Shown here: positions 24,221-36,689 of the stretch, one piece after another
Layout of the letters: each line of letters begins with the position of its first letter
How positions within the stretch are numbered: position 1 is the first letter of the stretch
Source: Phlyctochytrium arcticum
Taxonomy: Eukaryota > Chytridiomycota > Chytridiomycetes > Chytridiales > Chytridiaceae
Assembly (NCBI GenBank): GCA_025602905.1
Contig: JAHLKI010000007.1
Span: 310,001 to 374,000, forward strand
Length of the DNA: 64,000 bases
Direction of reading: 5' to 3'
Notes under the pieces: generated by a model
Seen by the model: the letters and a program-made list of their open reading frames with translations, nothing else
Told to the model about the DNA's origin: nothing
The model's database searches: none
Made by a program: the position numbers and the translations under genes

Positions 24221-25735
24221 TTAGTCAATCTCTTTCGCAGACCCTTGGCTCCGCCACCGCACAAACTTGTCTGCTGTGATCCGCCGAATTTCATCTAAGT
24301 ACAAAAATAGTAGAGATTCCTTGAATGTGTCAAACTCATTCAAAAATCGCCCGCCATCCAGTTCCGACCCGGAGACATCAGACTTGCCGAATTCACCCTT
24401 TCGCTTCATGTACTTTGCTGAAATGGCATAGGGAGGTGACCCTCGAATCTTGGCATCCGCGAGGGCAATCAGCTCTTCATTGGAAAACCCAAATCCAAAA
24501 AATTCAACCCCACTTCTTGACAGCGCATCCACAATTTCCTTTTTAGCAGCAAAGCTTTCGTCCATGCCCAACGTATCTGACCGTATGAGTATTGGAATCA
24601 CGCAAGTTGTTTTGGACAGCCGGCGCATGTACTCAAGGTCTACTTGGGTGATCCGGTGTAAGATACAATAAATGCTGGCGTCGACGTGGCTGTGACCGCC
24701 TGTGTTTGCGGTCAAAAATCGGATGAGCTGGTTTGGGGTGGCTTCACGGGTAAATATCTGGTCTGTCTGGGCAAATTGGGAAACATGATAAGACACAACC
24801 GGGTGAATGATGGCGAGGGCATCAGTGCTGGCGCCGTAGCCGGGGCTGTCGATGAAGGATAAATTGTACTTGTCCTCATCCGATGTTGAGAAAATTGAGC
24901 CAGGCACTGTTGACGCGTAGTATTCCTGAATCATCAGCGGTGTTGGCTCTATACTGTCTTTGGGCGCAGGAGGGTCTGCTGCGGTAATCTCTGATTGTTT
25001 CAGGAGCTCAAAAAGCAGTGTGGACTACAGACATGAAAGGATACGCATGAGTCTTCAGTGACGACAAAAAGACTCTGCTGATGCATTACCTTTCCTATAC
25101 CCGAGTCACCCACTACAGATACCTTCAATTTGCCAATATCTATTGGGGCCCGCGCTCGATTTCTCCTGCCAACTTCCAATTCCGACTTTTTGCGTTTCAA
25201 GTCTGTCAGTGATAAAGCCACCGGTGCTGCTGCTTTTGCTCGCATTTGCTGCAGCTGTTGGGGTTGCCGAGACTGGCGCCGTTCCGTGACAATCAAGGAT
25301 GCTGTGCGAGAAGGGGCTTTTGAACCATTACGATCAAATGTTCCGGTCGACGCCGCCACGGGAGCATTATTCGAGTTTATCGCTTGCAGAAAGTTTCGAG
25401 GAACAAGTCCAACCGCCGCCGTGAGTTCATTCTTTGCTAAAACCCAGCCTAAGATGTTGTCATGAGCTGATGTGCACTACGCGGGCGCTCGTCGCCTCCT
25501 CCTACCATCATCATACGCGTGCATAAGCACCAACCGATCTCCAACAGCGAGCCCCAATTCATCGCCATGTAGTGGTGTGTAGACTGCAGCGGCAGTAAAC
25601 CGTTCTGGAATCAAGATGAAGGGTTAGTATTCCATGTATGAAATGTTGAAGTATCGGTCAAGCGGCGGCCAGCGTTTCCTGTTGCCAGCGCCTAGATGGA
25701 CAGGAGTTTATACCTTCAGTCTTTGTTTCAGCCAT
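24221..25735 (-). CDS. SH3-septin-like GTPase fusion protein
   Basis: Four exons (25735-25714, 25604-25506, 25448-25090, 25024-24221) join in frame to 427 residues. Residues about 8-70 form an SH3 domain: RFTAAAVYTPLHGDELGLAV, then GDRLVLM, the conserved GW at an exon junction, and GLVPRNFLQ. A basic linker follows (about 75-145). A septin-type GTPase domain then begins with the P-loop GDSGIGKST split by an intron (about residues 153-162). It continues with switch II IDSPGYG and the base-recognition loop IPILIRSDTLGMDE, where septins have AKAD. The C-terminus lacks the usual coiled coil. Septins build filaments at the cell cortex and the base of cilia. An SH3 domain fused in front would bind proline-rich partners. 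I do not know this architecture as a standard septin class. Confidence 0.82.
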
Positions 25736-26165
25736 CCGACGTTCTTATTTGAGAAGGAGTAGTTGTTCTTGCAGGTTTTGAATCCCGTTGAAACTGGCCA
25801 GGAAAGTCATCGCATCCACAACTCGCCCAGGGCTCCGCAACGGCGCGACCTGCTGCGCCAGCGTTCGCCGAGAGTAGACAAATGAAGCCTCTGATTTTGA
25901 ACCGCCATACTTTCTTTTTCCTATTCCTTTTACTGCTTGATATGTGATACTTTTCTACTTTCTGCCAGTACATATGCCCAAAATTGCATGCACTTTATTA
26001 AAAGTAAATCAATGAAAGAATGAAAGTATTCGGCGCTTGAACCGAGAACTGAAGCTGAGAAGCCCCCTCCGGTCGGCGGCACAGGCACGTAAACCACTCA
26101 AACAAGGCCAGATTTTGCCTTTTTGCGATCTGCAAAGCACCCATTTCAAGCAACAACTCTGCAAC
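25736..26165. other. divergent promoter region
   Basis: About 430 bases shared between the septin fusion and the RGG protein gene. No motif stands out. Confidence 0.5.
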
Positions 26166-29100
26166 ATGAGCCGCAAGTATAGCGCTCCTAGAGACGGCGG
26201 AGGTGCTAGGTACTCTGCATACGAGCGCAATGACAGCCGAGGTGGTCGTCGAGGCGGGCGCGGAGGTCGTGGAGGTCGTGGAGGAGGATATTCCGGTCGA
26301 GGGGGGGACGGGCCGAGCTGGGACTCTATTTCCTCCAACAACCAGCTGGACCAAGTAACAACCCCATTTGAGACTGAAAATGTTGCCAATTCTTGGGAAA
26401 TTGCCGCCCAGCCTGAAGCGACTTCTACGTCCTGGGGTTCATTTGTTGTGGTACGTATCCAGGATAGGGGTTGGAATCATTCTTTCCACTTACAATTTTT
26501 GTTTACAGAGCGAGCAAGCCGAGGACAACGCCAACATAGATACAAAACCAGCGCAGCGTTCTGGGGGAGGGTCAGGAGGGAGACGGGCTAGTTTCTCCAA
26601 GGAGCCCGGAACATCCCGAGAGGCATCCAACACCCCCAAGGAGGATTTCACGCCGCCTTTAACTTTGGAAGAAATTAAGCGCCGGAAAATGCAAGCACAG
26701 AGTGGGGCATTGTCTGGCGAACCTCCCGCTTCTCCTACCACCCAAAGTGGCGCCATGCAGTATGCTATCCCACTCGAGCCGGCAAGCGCAATGAAAGCAG
26801 GAGAATCAATGGATGTGGATAAGACGGTAGAGAGTGAAAGCGAGAGCGATGGAGATTTGCCACCTCGCCGATCCAGCCGCGTATTGGAGACAGATCGAAT
26901 CGCGGAAAGACCTTCTTCGCGACAGCAGGTATGGAGGAGTTTGATATGATGGGTGGTCTAAAGTCATTTAAACTCGAATTGCAGTCGCGTTCCGATTTAC
27001 GTGCGGATCGGCGGTCCAACCAGCAGCGGAGTATTCCTCCGCGTAATGAGCCAGCACGAAACGACTACTCAAGGTCCGATCGAGATGGCGGAAGGTCTGA
27101 TTCTCGTGTTTCGGTCATGGAAAAGGTTGGCGCAGAGTTTTTATCGGTGATGCTTTGAAGAAGGATGGACAGCTTACTCTCATCTTTTTTGAAAATCAAA
27201 GGAAAATATTGGAACGAATAACGGAGAAGGTACATACGCGAATTCCCGGATTTGTTTATGAGGGATTGGAGCTCTTAGATGCGAGATGTGTTGCATCCGA
27301 GACATTTTCCCGTCAAAAGTACTTGATTTATTGTTGGAATGTGAACTCAAACGAACTCTTTGTCTTCCTTTCAGAGCGATGGGGAGCGAAGGCCAAGGTT
27401 GAAGGAACTGTCAACAATAGCTGGGAGCAAACTGCATACCACCTTTCGGCAGAGGTATCTGGCTGAGTGGAGCAAAACGCCTTGAGAGTGTGACCCATTT
27501 TCTGATCCAATTCTCCAGGATCGGTCAAAGCAAACAGTTTTCGGATGGTCAGTTGAGGCTTTGAAAGAAGAAACTCGTTCTGAAAGCATTGGAGGTCTTG
27601 CTACCGCGCAGGATGTGGACGGTTCCTCCAAGGACCGCGAACACTCGAAATGTAAGAAGTTGCCGCAAATACTGCGAGCTCTCCCCTGTCTCGATAGCGG
27701 ATGTTGATACCATGCCACATAGATCACCAACGTCATGCGGAAAAGTCAGATGAGCGTTCAGCTTCGCGCGGGCAGCGAAACGACCGATATGATCAGGGCC
27801 AGGACATGCAAGACGCTGTTGTTTTGGATGATGATGCCATGTTGGCGGACCCAATCATTGATGAGTTGAAGGCGATCCCTCTTGACAATGATGACATTGT
27901 GCAAGACTATCGTGACAGTCCTTTTGCGAAAGTAGCATGGGGTGAAACCCCCAAGGAATTTCAGAGGCCGCGCAGAGATGAGCCGTCGCATACCCGGCAA
28001 TCGAATGGTATGGCTGAAAGAAACTCAAAGATATTCATGCCTAGCTTCCGTGTAGGCTTACCTGCATGATTAGGACGTGATGAAGTTAGACATCATGAGG
28101 TTGACCCCAGAATGTCATCCGAACGCAGTCGTCTATTGTCTCGTGAGCCCTCACCACCACCTCGCGCTCAAGCAGGAGCGAATCGATATAACCATCGACC
28201 AGCTCATCGTAATGCGGATGACTACAAACGAGGGCCTGACCGCCATCGCGATGGAATGGAAGCGGGTGATCGTTCTCACCGACGCCAGCCAGTTGGACGT
28301 GAGACCGGACGGGATGAGCGAGAATATGATAGCCGCAAGTCTTATGGCCAACAACTAGACCACCGCTCTGAACGCGTCGAACGCGGCAGCAAGTGCAATG
28401 GTGAGGAACCTGAAACGCACGGTGCAGTCGGTGAGTACTAACAAGAGTATATTTAGATCCCCATTCCCGAGATGTTGAGGATACGACAGATCGAGACAAT
28501 GTGAAACGTAGCAGAGATGAGCCAGTCACTCCGATGCAAATCCAAACTGAGCCGCGCACGTCATTGGAATCTCAAATTTCTCGTTTGCTGGAAAGTGGTC
28601 GTCCACTTCTAGAGGCTGTAGACTTGATCGAAATTCACCCAGACCAGACCACGCTCAACTTGGCTCGCAACATTTTACGCGAAGCAGTCTTCCGCCGTGA
28701 CCTGGATGCCCTGCGTCAGACCTTTAACTTTTTGAAACACACCTTTGATAAGCAGGTCCAGGTTTTGGACTACGTTATCGTTGCTCAAGGTTATGCCCAG
28801 CAAAACGACGCTACACAGCTTACGGCCACCATCGCGGATGCCAGACAGTCTGGTCGCGCGTTGGGGCAAGCAGAGTATGAGCAATTATGGCATGTCTTGC
28901 CTGAGGAGAAGGGTCGGGATGTGGTCCGTGTCTTGGTAGATGGGTTGTTAGCTACAAGAGAGTCGGTCAGCGCCAATCTCGCCCACGTCGTGCTTCAAGA
29001 TATGATGACTGCACAACTCACGCAGGAAACCTTTGAAACGTTTACGGCTTTTGTCAAAACTCCAGGAGTCGTTCTCGAGAGTCACCTGTTGGAACAGTTG

Positions 29101-30102
29101 AACTTGTTTTTCCATGCGCGAAAAGAGTACAAGTCCATTGTCGACGTATTACACTATATGTTGGACAAGCGGATGCCACTGAATATAAACGATTGCCTCC
29201 ATATTACTTTGGAAGCCTTGAAGCGGCCGACCTACGCCGATGCTGCCAGCCAGGTATAATTGAACCATTATTGGACCTACCGACACTCTAGATGACTAAA
29301 CCATCGCCTGACAGATATACTACGCAACCAAGTCGCAAAAATCGTTCACCGTCCGCCATGGTGCGACTCTTGAACAGATTATGCAGCTATTCGTACAGCA
29401 AGAGCAGGCTTCAAAGGCTATTGAAGTTTTAGAAGATTTGGCTGCAGCGCGTATCCCTCTGCAATCATATGATGTAGTGGGAACACTAATGGACGGTCAC
29501 CTATCCAAAGTTCTTGTCGTTGCTCTGATTGCGTCGTTGAGGAGAATCCTTGAGTCCACCAAGGCCGTCCCAATGACCCGACCCACTCCCGAGGTCTGCG
29601 AGAAGATGATTACCGCATGCCGCAACCGAGATTTACGTGACGATGCGGGATGGATTCAGCAGTTTATGGATCAGAACCATATTCGCCAGTCTGGACTAAC
29701 ACCAGCGACCGACGCCGCACCTGTGTCGATTCATGAAGTTTCTGAGGGGCCGGCACCTCCATCCAGCAGTCGACGATCGGACGTGGAGCCGCGGTCTGGT
29801 AGTGGAAGCTGGTCTTCAGATCGACGCGCGGATGAGCCGCGCAACGCAGACTGGTCTAGCAGTCGTCGATCAGAGTCACGATCAGAGCGTAACGATGGGT
29901 CGTGGTCTGGGGACCGCCGCCAGGATAGGTCCGACAGAGACTCACGATCAAATGATGGCTCATACCGACGCTCGGATCAGCGCGACGGCAAATATGTAAG
30001 TACTGTGGTTGTGCGTATTTATTCCAGCGGTGACTGACGATGTCTACAGGAGAGCAACAGCAGGAATGATTCACGATTTGCTCCTTACAAGCGGGCCCGT
30101 TA
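26166..30102 (+). CDS. RGG-rich, multi-exon protein with a helical C-terminal region, function unknown
   Basis: Starts at ATG 26166. Clear exons are 26166-26450, 26509-26928 and 26985-27125. Further exons lie near 27375-27465, 27520-27650, 27720-28005 and 28070-28430. The last large exons are about 28460-29257 and 29315-29995, with a final short exon ending at 30102. The N-terminus has RGGRRGGRGGRGGRGGGYSG, a typical RNA-binding RGG box. The middle is Arg/Asp/Ser-rich. The region 28540-29700 is largely alpha-helical, with repeated 35-residue-like units (for example VLDYVIVAQGYAQQNDATQL) that recall PPR or TPR helical hairpins. The C-terminal tail is again Ser/Arg/Asp-rich. RNA binding is inferred. 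The exon map between 27126 and 28460 is uncertain. Confidence 0.6.
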
Positions 30103-30472
30103 ACCTTCTCGTCCTTTCCTACACATCACTATCATGACCCGCGCCCACGCGTGTCTGACACCATTCTTTATTTTGTTCCATACGTTTGCAGCTTTCTTTT
30201 TGAGGTTTTGTATATGGAATTAGTCTGCCTCTGTATGTATAATTCTTTTGCGATTGATATACGATTTTTCATCTACATTGTCCTTACATCATATAATTTG
30301 CGTGAGAAAGAATGAGTGCACACGAGAAAAAAAGTGAACAAATTAACAAATGTATTTTTCAAAAATAAGACACAAAATCAAGAGAAATGAAAAAAGAGAA
30401 TAAACATGACTATGAACATACGAGCGGAGAATGAGTAATAGTATCTCGAAAGGATGCAAAGAAGAAAAAAAT
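30103..30472. other. convergent 3' spacer
   Basis: AT-rich 370 bases between convergent genes, with AAAAATAAGAC-type A-rich stretches likely serving as 3' end signals. No gene. Confidence 0.5.
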
Positions 30473-32238
30473 CTACATAAAGCCAGAGTCTTGGCGGACC
30501 ATGTCAGTGGGATATGCGCCTGACGGCATTCCTGGTGGTAGTCCCAAAACGCGGGCATACGATGTTGCGCGAACAATCGCTTTGGGCGCGACGGGTCGGG
30601 CCATGGATGATTTCTCGGTCGATTCTATTGGAAGTGGAGGTGCTGGAAGGATTTCGACTACGCGTGGATATTCCCCGGCCACTTGGGCCGTGGGAGTTCT
30701 GGGAGCGTCAGCGGCTGGAGTATGAAATACGGGTGCGTCGGAGCCAATGGAGACAGGTTCTATCAGGGTTATATTGTTGTGGCAGGTGAGAAGCGTGGCG
30801 GTTGGTGCTGGGAGTGTCGGGGAGGATGCGAGTGGCTGGCCTTTTGCAAAGGAGGCAGTGGATCGTGGAGCATCTCGGGTATGCGCAGACTTAAGAGCCA
30901 AGGAAGCAAATTCAGCAATACTATCAAACGCGACCGAAAGCGTGTATGGCTGCGTCGGAAAAGTTTGGAAGACGTGGTACATGTCCTTGTACAGCTCCAG
31001 ACTACACCAGGTGCCCGCCATCCTTGCTACGTGGTAAAGCAGCTTGGCGTCATCGGCCAGAACTTCAGCTTCCCCGGCTTGGATCAGTATCGGGCATAAA
31101 TCGCGGAGATCGGCGTAGACGGGAGAGACAATGGGATGCATGGTGCCAATGGTTCCGGCATAGACTTGGAGGGCCCATTTCAAGCCTGCGGGGTCCATGG
31201 CCATGTAGTCGGTGGTGAAATTGCGCGACCAGGAAGAGGATGAGACGGCGTGGTCGACGAGCGGGGATAGGAGGACTGATGCAGCTGGGAGGGGAAGGCG
31301 GAGGGCGCGGAGGGCGAGAAGGAGTTGCATGGTCAGCCCGCCGCCGGATGAGTCGCCCATGACCAGGATCTGGGATGGGTTGATAGGAGTCTGACTTGAT
31401 GGCTGGGATGCTAGGCGAGTAGAAAACGTTGAAAATTCATATCCAATCAAAGCGCAGTAGGCTGCAACTGCATCTTCAACGGCCGAGGGAAACGCGTGTT
31501 CGGGTACGAGACGGTAGTCGACGGCCAATACTTTTGCGCGGCATGCTTGGGAGAGTCGCGAAGTAAGGCCGCGGTGGGATTTAGGGGAAAGAAAGATGTG
31601 GGCGCCGCCATGGAGGTAAAGGATAACGGGTGCAGCGGGATCTATCAGCTCTTGAACAGTCAATGATGAGTGCGTCACCCATTCAGCTGGAATCGATCGT
31701 GGTTGAGGGTCGGGAAGGTCAGAAACGGTTTCGACGGACGAGACAGAGTCTGCGGGAGTGATGGTGTCTTCATAAGGAAGGTCCAATGCCTTGCGAATCA
31801 TGCAGGCCAACGCGTCCGAGTCCGAGACGACAACCTTTTCGGGCGTGCCGGTCGCGTTCACTGCCCAGAATGGGATGGTAACGCGAGATGTGATGGCGCG
31901 TACGAGTGGCATTGCATGGCGAGCCTGGGGAGGATTGGACACCAGGACAGACTGTTAAGGACATAAGTTAGGCTGTGATGAAGTCGTTTAGGGTTGACTG
32001 TTAGAAATCTTACCCGCAAGGCCGCGACAGCCACTGTGGTTGCGAGAGTCCACGACTCACGTACAGGTCCATCGACCATATGCGCCATTACTGCCGTGGC
32101 AATGCTGGTGGTGGCCGATATGCCCGAGGACAGTAGATGAATGGGAAGTGGGAGTGCATGCGTGAGCTTTTCAGTGATGGTGGTAGGCGCTGGAGCGGGA
32201 GGATGAATGCCAGCAAGCTGCAAACTCGAACGAGACAT
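30473..32238 (-). CDS. Alpha/beta hydrolase, hormone-sensitive-lipase type esterase
   Basis: Two exons (32238-32014 and 31951-30473, 62-base intron) join in frame to 567 residues. The hydrolase core has the oxyanion-hole motif LYLHGGAHIF and the nucleophile elbow GDSSGGGLT. VDYRLVPEHAFPSAVEDAV is typical of the HSL (alpha/beta hydrolase-3) family, and the catalytic His is probably in DMYHVFQ. Such enzymes hydrolyse carboxylic esters or act as lipid deacylases; the substrate cannot be told. An N-terminal stretch of about 110 residues with hydrophobic character precedes the core and may anchor it to membranes. The C-terminal 140 residues are Pro/Ala/Ser-rich and disordered. Confidence 0.88.
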
Positions 32239-34382
32239 ATTTTTGGCTTTGAGTGTCCCGTGTGATGTTGGATTGCGAATGGGGTTGGAGGTTCGTCACG
32301 ACCCAAATATATGCAGCAGAATAAGGGTCTGTAGAAGCCTTGCCCGATTAAGTTTGGGCAAAAAGAAGCAAGCAGGGAGACAAGATAGGACGCCGGCCGT
32401 GGAACGAATGAATGTGTGCGGTGTCCACGGTCTTTTGGATTGTCCTTATATCTCACAATGCAGCCCCAGGGACACTCACTGCCACCATAAGGTACTTGTC
32501 AAAGTCATGAACATGTAAAGCGTCAAAAAACAAGTTTCCGATCCACCAAAAAAGAAGCTATCCGCACACAATTAAAGCTAACCGCAATCAAAGCTTCTAT
32601 TTTTTACCGGACCGTGGCACTGCCTGTACTGTACCCCGCCCCACATCAATGGTAAACCATGTTCTTAAAATACCCCCCATTCAAGCAATAGAAGCTGGCT
32701 GTGGCTCCGGATTTGTGCTTTAGAAGGTGGACGCGATTTTCTGGCTTACGTTATAGAAGTTCCGACATTTCGACGCGTCAAAAAGTGTCGGGTTCGATAG
32801 GTTCTTGGTTTTGGTAGCTATCACTATCAACAATCAAGAGAGCGGTCTCGACCGTTTGTTATGCCATTGATTGCAGTCCCCCCCTCATTCAAGCTTAATC
32901 CAAATCTTCGAGAAAAAAATGCGAACGTGTGAAGAGGTGTGGCAATTATCAATTTGGCAAAAAGTGGACCGAAGTATAGGACGGTCACCTTCTATGATAT
33001 GAATATTTTGGCCTTAGCAACTTTCAAGGAAGTGTCGGTCGTCTGCGTAATTACGAATCAAGGCAATTGCATAGAGACGTTCCTATCAAGAATTTGTGTA
33101 AAAATGTAAACTGGCAACTTTTTTTATTTTTTTGTTCAGTGGACAGAGAGAAGGAAATCCGGTGGATTTGGTGGATTTTTTTTTCACACCAAAAGTTCCA
33201 TGGGTCACAAAAGCGAGATCCGGTGGTTCGTAAATCTGCACGGGGGGATGATTATATGATGTCCAGAACTGGCCAGGGCCCAAGGATTTCTTTTGAATGA
33301 AATGAATGAAACTCAAAGGCCTCCAGAAAGCCTCCTTTGGGGTAAGCAGCTGCCTCTTTCAAAACAATGATAGCATCAGTGCATATCATATCAGACTTGG
33401 ATCTTGAAGCGACTTTCCGACAGAGTAGTGGGCATTACTAGACTGAGATGCATGCAAGTTCGATACCGGTAAGCAGATGACTTTTTGTTTCCACTTGCAC
33501 ATCTTCTCAGCATCGACACAAGCTGCATTCAACCACACCATATGCCGCAGCCTCTCGCGACTCTTTACGAAGGCACCACGTTTCCAAACATACTCCGAAG
33601 GCCAAAACAATGAAGTGATGCGCATAAAACAAGACTCTGTTTGAGAAACCCGACGCGTGTATAGTAAATCGACCTTTTCCACGGCGTTTCAGGACTGGTT
33701 TTTGGGGGAGTGGCTCAGAGCTACGGTCGCATCCGAGTCCCGGGCGTTGCCCTTTTCCCCGCGACACCCAAAGGAACACACTGACAAAGAATGTGCGACC
33801 GACATTGGCCAAGAGATACCCCCAAATCAAACAGCCTCACAGCATCTAATCCGGGTCTGTTTGTTGGGGCAACTGGAGCCCAGGCTGTACTTTGATGTTC
33901 TAGATGCTCGGCAAGTAGGTTCAGTCTCGCCGAAAACGACCCCAAATCCCGATTCCCGGCCCAAAACTCCGTGTTTCAGGATTTCAGCGGGTTGCGGTCG
34001 CCTGCGCCACACCGCGGCCAGATTGTGCCACCACGGCCGTTCAACCTGCGCAGCCGCTACGCGAAACCCCGCTATGAGGACCCCCGGGCCCCTGCCCTTT
34101 CGCCCATTCCATTCCGACTTTTTGTTTTTTTTCCTACTCCACCCACCAAACAACCCTGCGAAGGAACACAGTCTGAGCCTCTACCCCGTTCGAAAAAACT
34201 TTCACACCTCTCAGTTGGGTGTCATCGCCATTTCATTTCCCGCTATCGTTCATAGTAGGCTCTCGCGCAGCATCAAACCAGAGTGGGATCATCAGGAACC
34301 AAGGGAGGAAGGACATTCAATCAACATTCACGACAGCGGCGGTGTAAAGAATAGAAACACTCTAGGATATACTCCCCCTCAA
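32239..34382. other. long divergent intergenic region and homeobox gene leader
   Basis: About 2.1 kb between the hydrolase and the homeobox gene. An open frame runs in phase with the homeobox gene from 33657, but its translation is compositionally unlike the protein and contains no ATG other than internal ones, so I treat it as 5' leader. Nothing else is recognised. No tRNA was seen. Confidence 0.5.
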
Positions 34383-36689
34383 ATGGCGAGCGCCTTGCAG
34401 ACTGCATCCAATGAGCAGCAGTCCCGCCCACAAATGCTTCAACGGTCGTACTCGCAACAAGCCATGTCCCAAGCACAACCACCACAGCAACAGCAGCAGC
34501 AGTTTGAACCCACGACGACGGGGTACAATGGGGGACCAGTCTCGGCAGCGACTTCCACCAGCATGTTTCCCAATTCCAGTACATCCGGCCCTCCTCACCT
34601 CAATCTATCCCTGTCATCACCGCCGAATTCGTTTGCGGATTTGACGGGCGGCGGAGGAGGACACCAGCACCACCCGGGCATGGGTCGTCGCTTCTCGGTC
34701 GACTCGGCACCCCGGCCTCCATTCAACAACCAGTCGCATTTTTCCTCCCATGCTCGCCACGACAGTTTTGACGATGATGACCCATTCCGAGACTTTTCCG
34801 AAGACAATTATGGAGGAGCCCTGGATGATTCACCCGCTGCAGACTCTCATACGTATGATCGACGGGACTCCATCATTTCCACTGCATCATCTCTGGGCAA
34901 CATCAGCAGTCACTCTACGGAGAGCTCCAGCAGTCCCCATCACTCATCCAACACAAACTCACACAACAATCATCAAGGAAGGGGCGGTAGTCCCAACAGC
35001 ACTAACGACAACAGTGGCCCACCAAAGAAGCGCTCGCGAGCAACCCCCGAGCAATTGGCTATATTGGAAGATACGTTTGCCACCAATACATCTCCCAACG
35101 CCAAACTCCGGGAAATCCTGGCGGGAAAAGTCAACATGACGGAACGCTCGATTCAAATCTGGTTCCAAAACCGACGGGCCAAAGTCAAATTGATTCATAA
35201 GCGGGCTGCTCAACAGGCTGCCAAGGAGCATGTTATGCGGACTCAGAGTATGTGGGCGGCCGCATACGGTATGCGACCTGGGTTCTACCCCGCTCCGTAT
35301 GGTATGCCATACTCTCCCTATGCACCAAAACACGTGGGCCGATCAAGCAGTGTTGATCTTTCGGCACTGGGTGGAATGGGCGGGATGGGAATGGGGATGG
35401 GCATGGGCGGGATGGGGATGGGGCCCATGGGTGGTCCTATGGGAGGTATGCCACGGGGAATGATGCCTTCACCAGGGATGCTGGGAATGCCCGAAGATAC
35501 CGGGTTGCCCGGTCCCGTATCCGGCGAAAAAGTAGCGAGTTTCACTGCGGATTCCCTTGCGGTCGGTACATGGCGTCGCGTCCCGATTACGACCAACGAC
35601 CTGGTCTGCAGTTTCAATCTCATGGACCGCACGATGCGCTGGCAGATTGTGGAAGGCGCGTCGAAATTCAAGATGGAGCTTCCGTTTGCCTGCATTTCGT
35701 CTATCGTGTTTGAGCAGTTGGATGCGTTTACGGGACAAATCACCTTTGAGCTCAGTCAAGTTCCCATGTTTTTCATGGAGGTCATGATGGGTGGGGCGTG
35801 TGTCTGGACCCAGTGTCGCGATTTCACGGAAGAAACTCAAGCTACCAGGGTATTACAACACATTATCAAGGGCCAAGCCGAGTCGTTGAAGGGAGAGTTG
35901 CTTTACCTAGGTCAACAAGACAACCTCCTCCAATCCATCATGCATTTCCTCGGCAACGGTAACCCATCCGTCAACATGTCTGGCATGACTTCCGGTGGTG
36001 CACCCTTTGCTCCAATGATGATGCCTGGCAGCAACGAGCAAATGATTTCCATGTCACCCTCTCCCAGTGCTCCCGGCGGTGCCATGCTTCAACACCCCAT
36101 GTACCCCGCCCAACGTCGCCATTCCACGCCCAACCTCTTGATTGCCCAAATGGAGCAAACCAGCCTACACGACTCGCTGATGCGGCGACCCATCAATGGA
36201 CTTGCCGCTCATCTTTCCCCTCATGGGAGCGCGTCCCCCGAAACGATGGATCTTTCGCTACATACATCCGGCTTGTCAAATCCGCCCGCTTCTGCATCAA
36301 CTACTTTTATCCCTCCGCAACGCCAGCACCACCAACGCCGCCCGTCCATGTTGTCGCAATCTGCCTCGTCGCCCGAGCATCAAGATGCTGCGCAGCAGCA
36401 GTTTACTCAAAGTGTGGAGCAGCAGCTCTCGACGACGGATGAAGGATTTGATTCTGCCCCCAGTGATCTCTCTGCCCTTGCCCAACCCCACACTCAACAA
36501 CAACAACAGCAACCCGATTACTCCTCCCTTTACTCTTTCCAAAACACCAACAATGGATCCATCCCCCACCCATCACAACAGCAACCTGATCTCGGCGGCG
36601 GCCCAAACCCGCCCCAATCTGACCAGCAAGTCTTCAACGATACCCTCCTTCAAGCACCGCACCTGCTCCACCCCGGCGTAGTGGTCTAA
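34383..36689 (+). CDS. Homeobox transcription factor, Phx1-like
   Basis: An intronless 768-residue nuclear factor when started at ATG 34383. The homeodomain (about residues 214-275) opens with KKRSRATPEQLAILEDTF. It carries the recognition helix RSIQIWFQNRRAKVKLIHK, with the diagnostic WFQNRR. The flanks are Gln, Ser and His-rich. A Gly/Met-repeat stretch (GMGGMGMGMGMG type, about 340-365) follows. Then a conserved fungal module (about 380-525) begins with SFTADSLAVGTWRRVPI and includes DLVCSFNLMDRTMRWQI and FKMELPFACISSIVFEQLD. That module accompanies homeodomains in fission-yeast Phx1-type proteins. The C-terminal 240 residues are disordered. A short piece near residue 555 has a decayed relative at 19444. 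Confidence 0.88.
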   Translation: MASALQTASNEQQSRPQMLQRSYSQQAMSQAQPPQQQQQQFEPTTTGYNGGPVSAATSTSMFPNSSTSGPPHLNLSLSSPPNSFADLTGGGGGHQHHPGMGRRFSVDSAPRPPFNNQSHFSSHARHDSFDDDDPFRDFSEDNYGGALDDSPAADSHTYDRRDSIISTASSLGNISSHSTESSSSPHHSSNTNSHNNHQGRGGSPNSTNDNSGPPKKRSRATPEQLAILEDTFATNTSPNAKLREILAGKVNMTERSIQIWFQNRRAKVKLIHKRAAQQAAKEHVMRTQSMWAAAYGMRPGFYPAPYGMPYSPYAPKHVGRSSSVDLSALGGMGGMGMGMGMGGMGMGPMGGPMGGMPRGMMPSPGMLGMPEDTGLPGPVSGEKVASFTADSLAVGTWRRVPITTNDLVCSFNLMDRTMRWQIVEGASKFKMELPFACISSIVFEQLDAFTGQITFELSQVPMFFMEVMMGGACVWTQCRDFTEETQATRVLQHIIKGQAESLKGELLYLGQQDNLLQSIMHFLGNGNPSVNMSGMTSGGAPFAPMMMPGSNEQMISMSPSPSAPGGAMLQHPMYPAQRRHSTPNLLIAQMEQTSLHDSLMRRPINGLAAHLSPHGSASPETMDLSLHTSGLSNPPASASTTFIPPQRQHHQRRPSMLSQSASSPEHQDAAQQQFTQSVEQQLSTTDEGFDSAPSDLSALAQPHTQQQQQQPDYSSLYSFQNTNNGSIPHPSQQQPDLGGGPNPPQSDQQVFNDTLLQAPHLLHPGVVV

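Noticed and set aside
33657..34382. N-terminal extension of the homeobox protein by about 240 residues
   Set aside because: The stretch is open only by chance, has no good start codon at 33657 and is unlike the rest of the protein. The ATG at 34383 is a natural start.
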